Below, piece by piece: positions 1 through 6,061 of a stretch of DNA of 9,546 nt. Within the stretch, counting starts at the first letter, position 1. Each line of letters opens with the position of its first letter. A model generated the notes under the pieces. That model was not told the origin of the DNA. It did no database searches and was given only the letters and a program-made list of their open reading frames with translations. Source of the DNA: an uncultured Collinsella sp. (GTDB taxonomy: Bacteria > Actinomycetota > Coriobacteriia > Coriobacteriales > Coriobacteriaceae); assembly GCA_900550825.1 (NCBI GenBank), contig URTZ01000070.1:1-9546 (forward strand). Direction: 5' to 3'. The translations under genes were made by a program, and so were the position numbers.

Positions 1-1301
1 TCGGGTTCTTCGACTTTATCGATGGTCCAGGTGGCTCCGAGACCGCCGGTGGTGTTGCGGCGGATGCGCACGGCAACCTCGCGGCGCTCGCCGGCCTGCG
101 TGTAGCGCAGGGGGAAGCTTGCGCGGTTTCGCACGGCCTCGATGGTACCGCGCTCGCGGGCGATCCAGTAGTACTCGCCGACAATGCCGAGGGTATCGGC
201 GCCGTAGGGGAGATAGGTCGACAGCTGGTGCAGAAGCGGGCCGGGGCAGAAGACCTCGGTTGCGAAATCGACGGGGAAGTCCTCGGGGATGGCGGGCGCT
301 ACGGGTGCGGGGGTTGGGGCCTCTGCGAGTACCGAAGCCGGTGCCGGTGCGGGAATTTGGTCGCAAGCAGAGGCGGGCACGGATTCGATGACGGGTGCGA
401 ACTCCAGCGTCGTCTTCGGCTTGATTGTGGAATCTGCGGGCTTCACGGTGACGGGCGCGTCTGCAGCTTCAGTTTCAACCTCAACCTGCGTCGCGCTCTC
501 ATTCTCGACGCTCGACTTTGCCTCGATGGGCGTGGATGCCATGGTGGTGATGCCGGCATTGGCATTCTCGGGGTCATAGACGACCGTGAGCGAGATGGCG
601 GGCTGCGGCGTCTCGGGTTCCGGCGCCGACTCGGTAGCGTCTTGATCTGTGGGCTCGTCGGACTGATCGTCCTCGGCCTCGTCGCCAAAGACATCGCTGT
701 TTTGGAACGCAGGCGGCTCGGGTTGGTCAGCGGCTTCTTCGGTTGTCGACTTGGGCGCTTCGTTGAGCTCCACAGTGGCTTCCTGCTCGGATATGACTTT
801 GGGATCGGTCGTGGCGGCGATTTCGGTTTCGGCTTCTGCCGTTACCTCAATAGCGACTTCGATCTCTGTCTCGGGCTCGGGTTCCGGCGCGGCTTCAACC
901 ATGGCTTCGGGCTCGGGACGCTTAACGTGCTTGGGGCGCACGGCCTTGAGGTCCTTCTCACCGCGCTTTTTCTTTTTGTAGGACTGCTTGGCGCCCTTGG
1001 CGGTCTTGGGCTTGTCCTCGCCCTTGGCAAGCGCAGCATCCCAGGCCTCGTTGGCGATGACCGTGGCATACAGGCGGCCGCCTTTAAAGACGGTCAGCTT
1101 AATGCAGTCGTCGAGTTCCTCGAGCAACTCGCGCGTGGACTCGAAGCCCAGGTCATAAGCGGTCATGTCGCCAGCGGCGAGCGCCTCCTCGACCTGCGTC
1201 ATAAACGTTTGCTTGCCACATCCAATCGCATCGCGCAGCAGGCGATACAGATAGATGTGGTTGCCCAGCGAAAGCGTGGGCCTAATTATTGTCTTGCTCA
1301 T
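1..1301 (-). CDS. Large acidic/proline-rich protein of unknown function, C-terminus beyond window
   Basis: Open for 433 codons from ATG at 1301 to the left edge with no stop, so the gene is partial. The start is set by a GAGGAG Shine-Dalgarno at 1314-1309, seven bases before ATG. Three parts are visible. Residues 1-92 form a compact domain (MSKTIIRPTLSLGNHIYLYR, then a helix-rich stretch and LGFESTRELLEEL...KGGRLYATV near 51-81). Residues 95-128 are very basic, including KKKKRGEK. Residues 129-340 are a low-complexity Glu/Pro/Ala/Thr linker interrupted by a more ordered ISLTVVYDPENANAG segment near 236-250. From about 341 an ordered domain resumes (DFPVDFATEVFCPGPLLHQL, then a Trp/Tyr/Arg-rich part). 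The N-terminal domain faintly resembles LOTUS/OST-HTH winged-helix domains (a 'GF..LLEEL' helix followed by a beta-hairpin), which bind RNA, but this is a guess. No signal peptide or membrane segment is seen, so it is probably cytoplasmic. It is followed on the right by a terminator for the neighbouring gene, so it is transcribed separately. Confidence 0.8.
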   Translation of the reverse strand, partial: MSKTIIRPTLSLGNHIYLYRLLRDAIGCGKQTFMTQVEEALAAGDMTAYDLGFESTRELLEELDDCIKLTVFKGGRLYATVIANEAWDAALAKGEDKPKTAKGAKQSYKKKKRGEKDLKAVRPKHVKRPEPEAMVEAAPEPEPETEIEVAIEVTAEAETEIAATTDPKVISEQEATVELNEAPKSTTEEAADQPEPPAFQNSDVFGDEAEDDQSDEPTDQDATESAPEPETPQPAISLTVVYDPENANAGITTMASTPIEAKSSVENESATQVEVETEAADAPVTVKPADSTIKPKTTLEFAPVIESVPASACDQIPAPAPASVLAEAPTPAPVAPAIPEDFPVDFATEVFCPGPLLHQLSTYLPYGADTLGIVGEYYWIARERGTIEAVRNRASFPLRYTQAGERREVAVRIRRNTTGGLGATWTIDKVEEP

Positions 1302-1313
1302 GGCAAATCTCCT

Positions 1314-1329
1314 CTTTACACATGTAAAG
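1314..1329. promoter_or_regulatory. Perfect inverted repeat (CTTTACA-CA-TGTAAAG), candidate operator
   Basis: Seven-base arms CTTTACA (1314-1320) and TGTAAAG (1323-1329) flank a 2-base centre. It sits just upstream of, and touches, the GAGGAG Shine-Dalgarno of the minus-strand gene starting at 1301. A poor minus-strand -10-like TAAGAT lies at 1336-1331. A repressor bound here would block that gene's transcription start; alternatively the repeat folds in the mRNA leader next to the ribosome site. The repressor cannot be named from sequence. Confidence 0.4.
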
Positions 1330-1342
1330 CATCTTACCATCG

Positions 1343-1358
1343 CATGGCGTTCGCCATG
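1343..1358. promoter_or_regulatory. Short inverted repeat CATGGCG-TT-CGCCATG in the same leader region
   Basis: Seven-base arms at 1343-1349 and 1352-1358 with a 2-base centre. It lies between the terminator at 1374-1407 and the gene start at 1301, where that gene's promoter should be. It may be a second operator half of the control region, or chance in GC-rich sequence; no T-run follows, so it is not a terminator. Confidence 0.25.
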
Positions 1359-1373
1359 GCGGCGCCCAAGGCA

Positions 1374-1407
1374 AACGGGCGCGAACCGCTTTCGATTCGC
1401 GCCCGTT
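1374..1407 (-). terminator. Intrinsic terminator of the Ser/Thr-rich membrane protein gene
   Basis: A 12-bp perfect stem (AACGGGCGCGAA at 1374-1385 with TTCGCGCCCGTT at 1396-1407) closes a 10-base loop. On the minus strand the stem is followed by only a short T-run (TTTGCCTT), so it is a strong hairpin with a weak tail. It begins 35 bases after the stop codon at 1442-1444 and separates that gene from the one starting at 1301. Confidence 0.75.
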
Positions 1408-1441
1408 GTACAGGTCGGTTATCTATGAGAGGCAAACGTGC

Positions 1442-2395
1442 TTAGTTGCCCGATGCCGTGCCTTGGCTCGAGTTGTCAGATGCCGTGCCGGAAGCGGTTC
1501 CGCTCGAGCTGTTGGTGTTGTTACTGTCTGCCGTGCCCGTTCCCGACGTGGTGTCGCTCGTCTGGCCTCCCGTGTTCGGCTGTGAACCGTCAGTCGTTTG
1601 GCTTGAGTCGGTCGTGCCGGACGGCGTGCCACTGTTGGCCATAGAGGAATCGGTGCCCTGCGATTGGTTTTGGGTGTTCGAGGACGAATTGGCAGAGGTA
1701 GGACTGTCTTGCGTGTCGTCCGTCTGTGCCTGCTGATCCTGCGGCTGAGTGTTGCCATTTGCATCGCTCTCGGTCGTGCGCGACGACAGGATTGGCTCGG
1801 GACGCTTGCCCAGACCCTCACCGGCAGTGGTGATAAGGATGGCGCCGGCGCAGGCGATGACCGCGACGATGGCGATGGCGATCGAGAAGACGATGACCTT
1901 CTTTTGTGTCTGGCTGCGCTCTGCCGCCGCCTTGGCGCGCAGGCTGTTGGGGGCGACGCGCGCCGTGGTCGCGCGTCCCGCAACCTGGCGCATCTCCTGC
2001 GTGGTCGCGGCGCCACCTAGGTGCTCCTCGACATCGGGCTCAACGGGCTCGTAGGCGCCGGCAGGGTAGTCGACAGCGGCATGCGTGCCCTTGATTGCTT
2101 CGGCGCTGGCGGAGATAAAGTGGCGATAGACCTGCGAGGACACAACAGTGATGACTGAGCTCACAGCGGCACCAATCACCGAGCCGGCAATGCCGATCTT
2201 TGAAGCAAGCGCCACGCTCGTGGCGGCAGCTGCGGCGCCGGCGATGATCTGGGGAATGGAAATGTCGTCGAACAGGCCCTTTTTGGGCGCGATGGCCATG
2301 GTCTGTCCAATGGAATGGTTCTCGTGTACGCCGTTGTTGAGCGATGCCGGCGTCATGACGCGCGTGCGCGGCGCGTCGGTGTACTTGGTTGTCAT
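1442..2395 (-). CDS. Actinobacterial-type membrane protein with Ser/Thr/Asn/Gln-rich tail, function unknown
   Basis: A 317-residue protein starting MTTKYTDAPRTRV. An in-frame ATG exists 32 codons upstream (2491), but the chosen ATG at 2395 has a clear GGAGG at 2407-2403 with 7-base spacing, and the longer leader reads like untranslated sequence. Residues 1-45 are polar. Residues 47-93 form a Gly/Ala-rich hydrophobic stretch (IPQIIAGAAAAATSVALASK then GIAGSVIGAAVSSVITVVSS) of a kind familiar in uncharacterised actinobacterial proteins; it is long enough for one or two membrane passes. Residues 101-165 are soluble and mildly charged. Residues 167-191 (VIVFSIAIAIVAVIACAGAI...) are a clear transmembrane helix preceded by KK, which by the positive-inside rule places the C-terminus outside. 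Residues 205-317 are almost entirely Ser, Thr, Gly, Asn, Gln and Asp, a disordered, possibly glycosylated surface tail. No catalytic motif or LPXTG sorting signal is seen. It is divergent from nadE and ends in its own terminator. Confidence 0.85.
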   Translation of the reverse strand: MTTKYTDAPRTRVMTPASLNNGVHENHSIGQTMAIAPKKGLFDDISIPQIIAGAAAAATSVALASKIGIAGSVIGAAVSSVITVVSSQVYRHFISASAEAIKGTHAAVDYPAGAYEPVEPDVEEHLGGAATTQEMRQVAGRATTARVAPNSLRAKAAAERSQTQKKVIVFSIAIAIVAVIACAGAILITTAGEGLGKRPEPILSSRTTESDANGNTQPQDQQAQTDDTQDSPTSANSSSNTQNQSQGTDSSMANSGTPSGTTDSSQTTDGSQPNTGGQTSDTTSGTGTADSNNTNSSSGTASGTASDNSSQGTASGN

Positions 2396-2504
2396 ACGGG
2401 GTCCTCCCGGCGTAAATCTGCTTCGTTTCGTGTAGCCATCAGGGTACCCACCAGATGTGAATCGTACGTGACATTTAACAGACACCATCAACTCATCAAT
2501 TGCT

Positions 2505-2517
2505 CACCAAGTTGGTG
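2505..2517. promoter_or_regulatory. Odd-centred palindrome CACCAA-G-TTGGTG upstream of nadE, candidate operator
   Basis: Six-base perfect arms at 2505-2510 and 2512-2517 around a single G. It lies in the divergent gap between the membrane protein gene and nadE, 28 bases upstream of the TACAAT -10 candidate, so a bound regulator could act on nadE or both genes. NAD synthesis genes are often controlled by NrtR or NiaR, but I cannot match this site to either. The right arm also pairs with TTCCACC at 2526-2532 (stem 2514-2520/2526-2532, one G-T pair). Confidence 0.35.
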
Positions 2518-2544
2518 GGATGCGGTTCCACCCGGCGGTTGAAC

Positions 2545-2550
2545 TACAAT
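2545..2550 (+). promoter_or_regulatory. Candidate -10 element (TACAAT) for nadE
   Basis: TACAAT matches the sigma-70 consensus in five of six places and lies about 50 bases before the nadE start. The matching -35 is poor (GCGGTT at 17-base spacing), so the promoter may be weak or activator-dependent. Similar lone elements precede other genes here (CATAAT at 5967, TACAAT at 7037, TATACT at 8355). Confidence 0.45.
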
Positions 2551-2598
2551 AGGGCTTGCTAATTGTGTTGAATAGCGTTTACGCACGGGAGCATTCTT

Positions 2599-4578
2599 AT
2601 GAATCTTCACCTTTCTCAGTCTGATGGCTTTTTGCGTGTGGCGGCGGCCTCGCCGCGGATTCGCGTGGCCGATGTCGAGGGCAATGCCGAGGTTGCGCTG
2701 GCGGCTGTTCGCGATGCTGCCGGGCGTGGCGTTCGCGCGCTGGTACTGCCCGAGCTTAACCTGACCGGCTATACCGCGGCCGATCTGTTCCATAACCGCA
2801 CGCTGCTGCATGCCTGCGAAGCAGCGCTGGTGCACATCCTCGATGAAACCCGTGAGCTGCCGATCGTCTTTACCGTTGGCTTGCCCGTTGCGGTGGCTGA
2901 AAACATCTACAACTGCGCCGCCGTGTGCTGTGCGGGTGAGCTTTTGGGTCTTACGGCTAAGAAGTATCTGCCCAACTATGGCGAGTTCTATGAGCGTCGC
3001 TGGTTTGCTCCGTCGCCTGCGGATCCCGTGTGGGTTGAATTTGCCGGTCAGGGTCCGGTTCCGCTGGGTTCGGGGCTTGTCTACCGCTGCTGTGATGAGG
3101 GTGCCGAGGATATGGTGCTGGGCGTTGAAGTCTGCGAGGACCTGTGGGTGCCGGCGCCCCCTTCGACCGAGATGGCGCTTGCCGGTGCGACGGTGATCCT
3201 CAATCCGTCGGCTTCGGACGAGATTATCGGTAAGGCGGATTACCGCCGCAGCCTCATCTCTAACCAGAGCGCACGCCTGTACTGCGCCTATGCCTACGCG
3301 GACGCGAGCGAGGGCGAGTCCACGACCGACATGGTCTTTGCAGGCGAGAACCTTATCTACGAAAACGGATCCAAGCTCGCCGCCACTAAACTGCTTACCT
3401 GCGATATGGCGGTGGCCGATGTCGATCTTGACCGCCTGGTTGCCGAGCGCCGTCGCTCGACGACGTGGACGCGCACCGACGATGCGCCGGAGGCCACGAC
3501 CGTTGAGTTTTCGTTTGAGGGCGTGCTGGCCAAAGAGTCTGTCCTGCGCAACGCCTGCGACATCGACCGTGTCTTCCCCCGCGCGCCCTTTGTGCCGGCT
3601 GACCATGGCGACCTGGCCGAGCGTTGCGAGACCATCCTCGACCTGCAGACCGCCGGCCTCAAGACCCGCCTTGCCCATACGGGCACCAAGGCGGCCGTCA
3701 TCGGCCTTTCGGGCGGCTTGGACTCCACGCTGGCACTGCTTGTGACCGTGCGTGCCTTCGATGCGCTGGGGCTGCCGCGCACGGGTATCACGGCGGTCTC
3801 CATGCCAGGTTTTGGCACGACGCACCGCACTAAGTCCAATGCCGAGTCGCTCGCTCGTGACTTGGGTGTGAGCTTCCGTGAGGTTTCGATCCACGCGGCT
3901 GTGGAGCAGCACTTCAAGGACATTGAGCATGATCCGGCCGTGCAGGACGTGACCTACGAGAACAGCCAGGCCCGCGAGCGTACACAGATTCTGATGGACT
4001 TGGCAAACCAGGCCGGCGGCTTTGTTATCGGCACCGGCGACCTGTCGGAGCTGGCGCTCGGCTGGGCCACCTATAACGGCGACCACATGAGCATGTATGC
4101 CATCAATGCGAGCGTGCCCAAGACGCTTGTGCGCCATCTGGTGCGCTATGCCGCCGATGTCTTTGGCGGGCGTATTGCCGAGGTCTTGCTCGACATCCTC
4201 GATACGCCGGTGTCCCCCGAGCTTCTGCCGCCCACGGGCGACGGCGAGATTGCGCAGAAGACCGAGGATTTGGTGGGCCCGTACGAGCTGCACGACTACT
4301 TCCTCTACTACCTGCTGCGTTTTGGCTTTGAGCCGGGCAAGATCTACCACATGGCGCTCAAGAGCTTCGAGGGTGTCTACGACGCCAAGACCGTCCACAC
4401 GTGGCTACGTACGTTCTACCGTCGCTTCTTTGCCCAGCAGTTTAAGCGCAGCTGCCTGCCCGATGGCCCCAAGGTGGGCTCGGTGACGCTCAGTCCGCGC
4501 GGCGATTGGCGCATGCCGAGTGACGCCAGCTCGCGCCTGTGGCTCGCCCAGATCGACGCGCTCAATCCAGTTGACTAA
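2599..4578 (+). CDS. nadE: Glutamine-dependent NAD+ synthetase
   Basis: A 659-residue, full-length two-domain enzyme that converts deamido-NAD+ to NAD+ using ATP and ammonia taken from glutamine, the last step of NAD synthesis, in the cytoplasm. Residues about 12-290 are the nitrilase-type glutaminase domain with its Glu-Lys-Cys triad: E52 in LPELNLTGY, K121 in KKYLPNYGEFYERR and C179 in VEVCEDLWVP. Residues about 335-659 are the synthetase domain: the ATP pyrophosphatase P-loop SGGLDS at 371-376, and GTGDLSELALGWATYNGD near 478-495. The domain order and length match the actinobacterial form (as in Mycobacterium tuberculosis NadE), unlike the short ammonia-dependent type. The ATG at 2599 has GGGAG at 2587-2591 with 7-base spacing. 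The gene is monocistronic by spacing: a strong terminator-like hairpin follows at 4647. No key residue is missing. A 636-codon open frame on the opposite strand is a codon-bias shadow. Confidence 0.97.
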   Translation: MNLHLSQSDGFLRVAAASPRIRVADVEGNAEVALAAVRDAAGRGVRALVLPELNLTGYTAADLFHNRTLLHACEAALVHILDETRELPIVFTVGLPVAVAENIYNCAAVCCAGELLGLTAKKYLPNYGEFYERRWFAPSPADPVWVEFAGQGPVPLGSGLVYRCCDEGAEDMVLGVEVCEDLWVPAPPSTEMALAGATVILNPSASDEIIGKADYRRSLISNQSARLYCAYAYADASEGESTTDMVFAGENLIYENGSKLAATKLLTCDMAVADVDLDRLVAERRRSTTWTRTDDAPEATTVEFSFEGVLAKESVLRNACDIDRVFPRAPFVPADHGDLAERCETILDLQTAGLKTRLAHTGTKAAVIGLSGGLDSTLALLVTVRAFDALGLPRTGITAVSMPGFGTTHRTKSNAESLARDLGVSFREVSIHAAVEQHFKDIEHDPAVQDVTYENSQARERTQILMDLANQAGGFVIGTGDLSELALGWATYNGDHMSMYAINASVPKTLVRHLVRYAADVFGGRIAEVLLDILDTPVSPELLPPTGDGEIAQKTEDLVGPYELHDYFLYYLLRFGFEPGKIYHMALKSFEGVYDAKTVHTWLRTFYRRFFAQQFKRSCLPDGPKVGSVTLSPRGDWRMPSDASSRLWLAQIDALNPVD

Positions 4579-4606
4579 GGTTGGCTAAATTGAACCAATA
4601 CGGGGG

Positions 4607-4629
4607 TTGCAAGCGTTACACTTTTGCAA
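4607..4629. promoter_or_regulatory. Two TTGCAA hexamers bracketing a TACACT element, candidate promoter/operator of the aminotransferase
   Basis: Self-complementary TTGCAA occurs at 4607-4612 and again at 4624-4629, 17 bases apart start to start, and the pair could fold into a 6-bp stem. Between them is the -10-like TACACT (4617-4622). Alternatively the first TTGCAA is a -35 with TCTGAT (4630-4635) as -10 at 17-base spacing. Either way initiation would fall before the hairpin at 4647-4672. The exact promoter cannot be decided by eye. Confidence 0.3.
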
Positions 4630-4646
4630 TCTGATGGCCCGTATCG

Positions 4647-4678
4647 CGCGGCGCTCTTGTCGGAGCGCCGCGTTTTTT
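4647..4678 (+). terminator. Strong intrinsic terminator hairpin located in the aminotransferase leader
   Basis: A 10-bp perfect stem (CGCGGCGCTC at 4647-4656, GAGCGCCGCG at 4663-4672), 6-base loop, followed by six T (4673-4678). It is the only terminator-like structure after nadE (stop at 4578), so it probably ends nadE transcripts. However the aminotransferase Shine-Dalgarno (AAAGGTGG, 4685-4692) begins only 7 bases after the T-run, leaving no room for a promoter downstream, so aminotransferase mRNA must read through it. That makes it a candidate attenuator as well. Confidence 0.85.
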
Positions 4679-4696
4679 ATATCGAAAGGTGGCACC

Positions 4697-5860
4697 ATGC
4701 AGGCATCGCAGCGTCTCGACCGCTTTGGCGCGGAGGTTTTCGCCTCGCTCAACAACAAGCTTCTCGCGCTGAAGGCTCAGGGCAAGACCATTTACAACAT
4801 GAGCGTGGGCACGCCCGACTTTAAGCCGTACGACCACGTGGTCGAGGCGCTCACGCAGGCAGCCCAAGATCCCGAGATGTGGAAGTATGCCCTGCGCGAC
4901 CTGCCCGAACTCAAGCAAGCCGTGTGCGATTACTATGAGCGTCGCTTTGGCGTTTCGGGCATTACGCCGTCTATGGTGCAGTCGTGCAACGGCACGCAGG
5001 AGGGCGTGGGCCATTTGGGCCTGGCCCTGCTCGATCCGGGTGACACCATTCTGGTTCCCGATCCGTGCTACCCGGTCTTTGAGGCGGGTGCCAAGATCGC
5101 CGATGCCAAGCTCGAATACTATCCGCTGGTTGCCGAGCACAATTACCTGCCCTATGTGGCGGGCATCGATCCCGAGGTGGCCGATCGTGCCAAGTACATG
5201 ATCGTGTCGCTGCCCGCGAACCCGGTGGGCTCGGTGGGCACGCCCGAGATCTACGAGGAGATCATCGCTTTTGCACGCGAGCACGACCTGCTCATCGTTC
5301 ATGACAACGCATACTCCGACATCGTGTTCGACGGCGAGCCGGGCGGCAGCTTCTTGCAGTATCCCGGCGCGCTCGAGGTGGGCGTTGAGTTCTTCTCGCT
5401 TTCCAAGTCGTTTAACGTCACCGGTGCCCGCATCGGCTTTTTGGTCGGTCGCGAGGATGTAGTCTCGGCCTTTGCCAAGCTGCGCGGCCAGATCGACTTC
5501 GGTATGTTCTTCCCGATCCAGAAGGCCGCCATCGCCTGCCTGAACGGTCCGCGCGATGAGGTCGAGGCGCAGCGTCTGAAGTACCAGGAGCGCCGCGATG
5601 CCCTGTGCGACGGTCTTGAGGGCCTGGGCTGGGAGCGTCCCAACGCGCATGGCTCTATGTTTGTGTGGGCCAAGCTTCCCGGTGGTCGCACCGATTCCAT
5701 GGCGTTTTGCGAGGAGCTCATGGAGAAGGCCGGCGTTGTGGTGACGCCGGGCGCGAGTTTTGGTCCTTCGGGCGAGGGGCACGTGCGCATGGCGCTGGTC
5801 CTGCCGCCCGATCAGATCGCTTTGGCTGTCGAGGCCATTCGCGAGGCGGGCCTGTATTAG
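4697..5860 (+). CDS. Class I/II PLP-dependent aminotransferase (AspC/DapL-like)
   Basis: A 387-residue fold-type I aminotransferase, full length for the family. The ATG at 4697 follows AAAGGTGG; a longer in-frame start at 4607 is rejected because it would translate through the terminator hairpin. Key residues visible: N175 in PANPVGS, D203 and Y206 in VHDNAYSD (pyridine N and ring OH contacts), the Schiff-base lysine K237 in FFSLSKSFNVTGARIGF, phosphate-binding R245 eight residues later, and carboxylate-binding R364 in HVRMAL. The phosphate-loop region CNGTQEG is near 98-103 and the N-terminal SVGTPDF near 36-42. The usual PNNPTGA motif is changed to PANPVGS, keeping the key Asn. This subfamily includes aspartate/alanine aminotransferases and LL-diaminopimelate aminotransferases; substrate cannot be set from sequence, and no lysine-pathway gene is adjacent. 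No obvious terminator follows before the hairpin in the ldh leader, so part of its transcription could reach ldh. Confidence 0.9.
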   Translation: MQASQRLDRFGAEVFASLNNKLLALKAQGKTIYNMSVGTPDFKPYDHVVEALTQAAQDPEMWKYALRDLPELKQAVCDYYERRFGVSGITPSMVQSCNGTQEGVGHLGLALLDPGDTILVPDPCYPVFEAGAKIADAKLEYYPLVAEHNYLPYVAGIDPEVADRAKYMIVSLPANPVGSVGTPEIYEEIIAFAREHDLLIVHDNAYSDIVFDGEPGGSFLQYPGALEVGVEFFSLSKSFNVTGARIGFLVGREDVVSAFAKLRGQIDFGMFFPIQKAAIACLNGPRDEVEAQRLKYQERRDALCDGLEGLGWERPNAHGSMFVWAKLPGGRTDSMAFCEELMEKAGVVVTPGASFGPSGEGHVRMALVLPPDQIALAVEAIREAGLY

Positions 5861-5867
5861 AAACCTG

Positions 5868-5953
5868 TTTCGGCCCGTCAATAGCTCGAAACCGATTTCG
5901 TGCAGTTATTTTACGAATACTGCAAACAATTTCGGTAAACGGTCGATTTTCGG
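5868..5953. promoter_or_regulatory. Cluster of TTTCGG-type repeats and inverted repeats upstream of ldh
   Basis: Four related words occur in 86 bases: TTTCGG at 5868, TTTCGT at 5896, TTTCGG at 5930 and TTTCGG at 5948. The second is the right arm of an inverted repeat CGAAA-CCGA-TTTCG (5887-5900). Between copies two and three is a dyad TGCAGT (5901-5906) / ACTGCA (5919-5924) with a 12-base AT-rich centre. This gap of 201 bases holds the ldh promoter, so these may be operator sites for a sugar or redox regulator. They do not match the Rex consensus (TTGTGAA-N6-TTCACAA) that often controls ldh. Confidence 0.35.
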
Positions 5954-5966
5954 CTGCGAATAGGGG

Positions 5967-5972
5967 CATAAT
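5967..5972 (+). promoter_or_regulatory. Candidate -10 element (CATAAT) for ldh
   Basis: CATAAT matches the -10 consensus in five of six positions; initiation about 7 bases later would be near 5979 and give an ldh leader of about 83 bases containing two stem-loops. The -35 at 17-base spacing (CGATTT) is poor, which fits a promoter that needs an activator at the upstream repeats. Confidence 0.4.
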
Positions 5973-5977
5973 CAAAG

Positions 5978-5998
5978 TCCCGATTGGATGTATTGGGA
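5978..5998 (+). other. First stem-loop of the ldh leader
   Basis: TCCCGAT (5978-5984) pairs with ATTGGGA (5992-5998), seven pairs including one G-U, with a 7-base loop. The CCCGA of its left arm (5979-5983) is also complementary to TCGGG (6013-6017) inside the next stem, and GGGA (5995-5998) to TCCC (6022-6025), so the two stem-loops could compete. Confidence 0.4.
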
Positions 5999-6003
5999 TT
6001 ACG

Positions 6004-6038
6004 ACAAGCCGCTCGGGTCGTTCCCGGGCGGCTTGTTT
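6004..6038 (+). terminator. GC-rich terminator-like stem-loop in the ldh leader
   Basis: A 14-bp stem (6004-6017 with 6023-6036, one G-U pair) with a 5-base loop, followed by TTGTTTGT (6033-6040), a moderate U-rich tail. It is the only candidate terminator for the aminotransferase gene upstream. Only 25 bases separate it from the ldh ATG at 6062, so ldh mRNA made from any normal promoter must contain it. It may be a leaky terminator, an attenuator, or a 5' stabilising structure for a highly expressed gene. Confidence 0.55.
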
Positions 6039-6061
6039 GTGGAGAGAGATGGGAGTTTCTA

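Noticed and set aside
228..1445. 405-codon open frame on the plus strand opposite the left-edge gene
   Set aside because: Its translation is Gly/Cys/Arg/Leu-rich with no domain, it has no ribosome site, and it mirrors the coding strand's biased codons. The minus-strand frame has a good Shine-Dalgarno and sensible composition.
2396..2491. 32-residue N-terminal extension of the Ser/Thr-rich membrane protein
   Set aside because: The ATG at 2491 has no clear ribosome site, while ATG 2395 has GGAGG at ideal spacing that would otherwise be inside the coding region.
2488..4398. 636-codon open frame antisense to nadE
   Set aside because: It lies fully opposite a certain nadE gene and reads as Arg/Gly/His/Val-rich filler, the usual antisense shadow of GC-biased codons.
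4616..5881. 421-codon open frame antisense to the aminotransferase
   Set aside because: It covers a gene with complete PLP-enzyme motifs and has no family-like sequence of its own.
5878..5953. Rex (NADH-sensing) operator upstream of ldh
   Set aside because: No TTGTGAA-N6-TTCACAA-like site could be found in the gap, although Rex often controls ldh in Gram-positives.
5861..6061. A riboswitch in the ldh leader
   Set aside because: The two stem-loops do not resemble any riboswitch consensus I can recognise; I kept only the attenuator idea.
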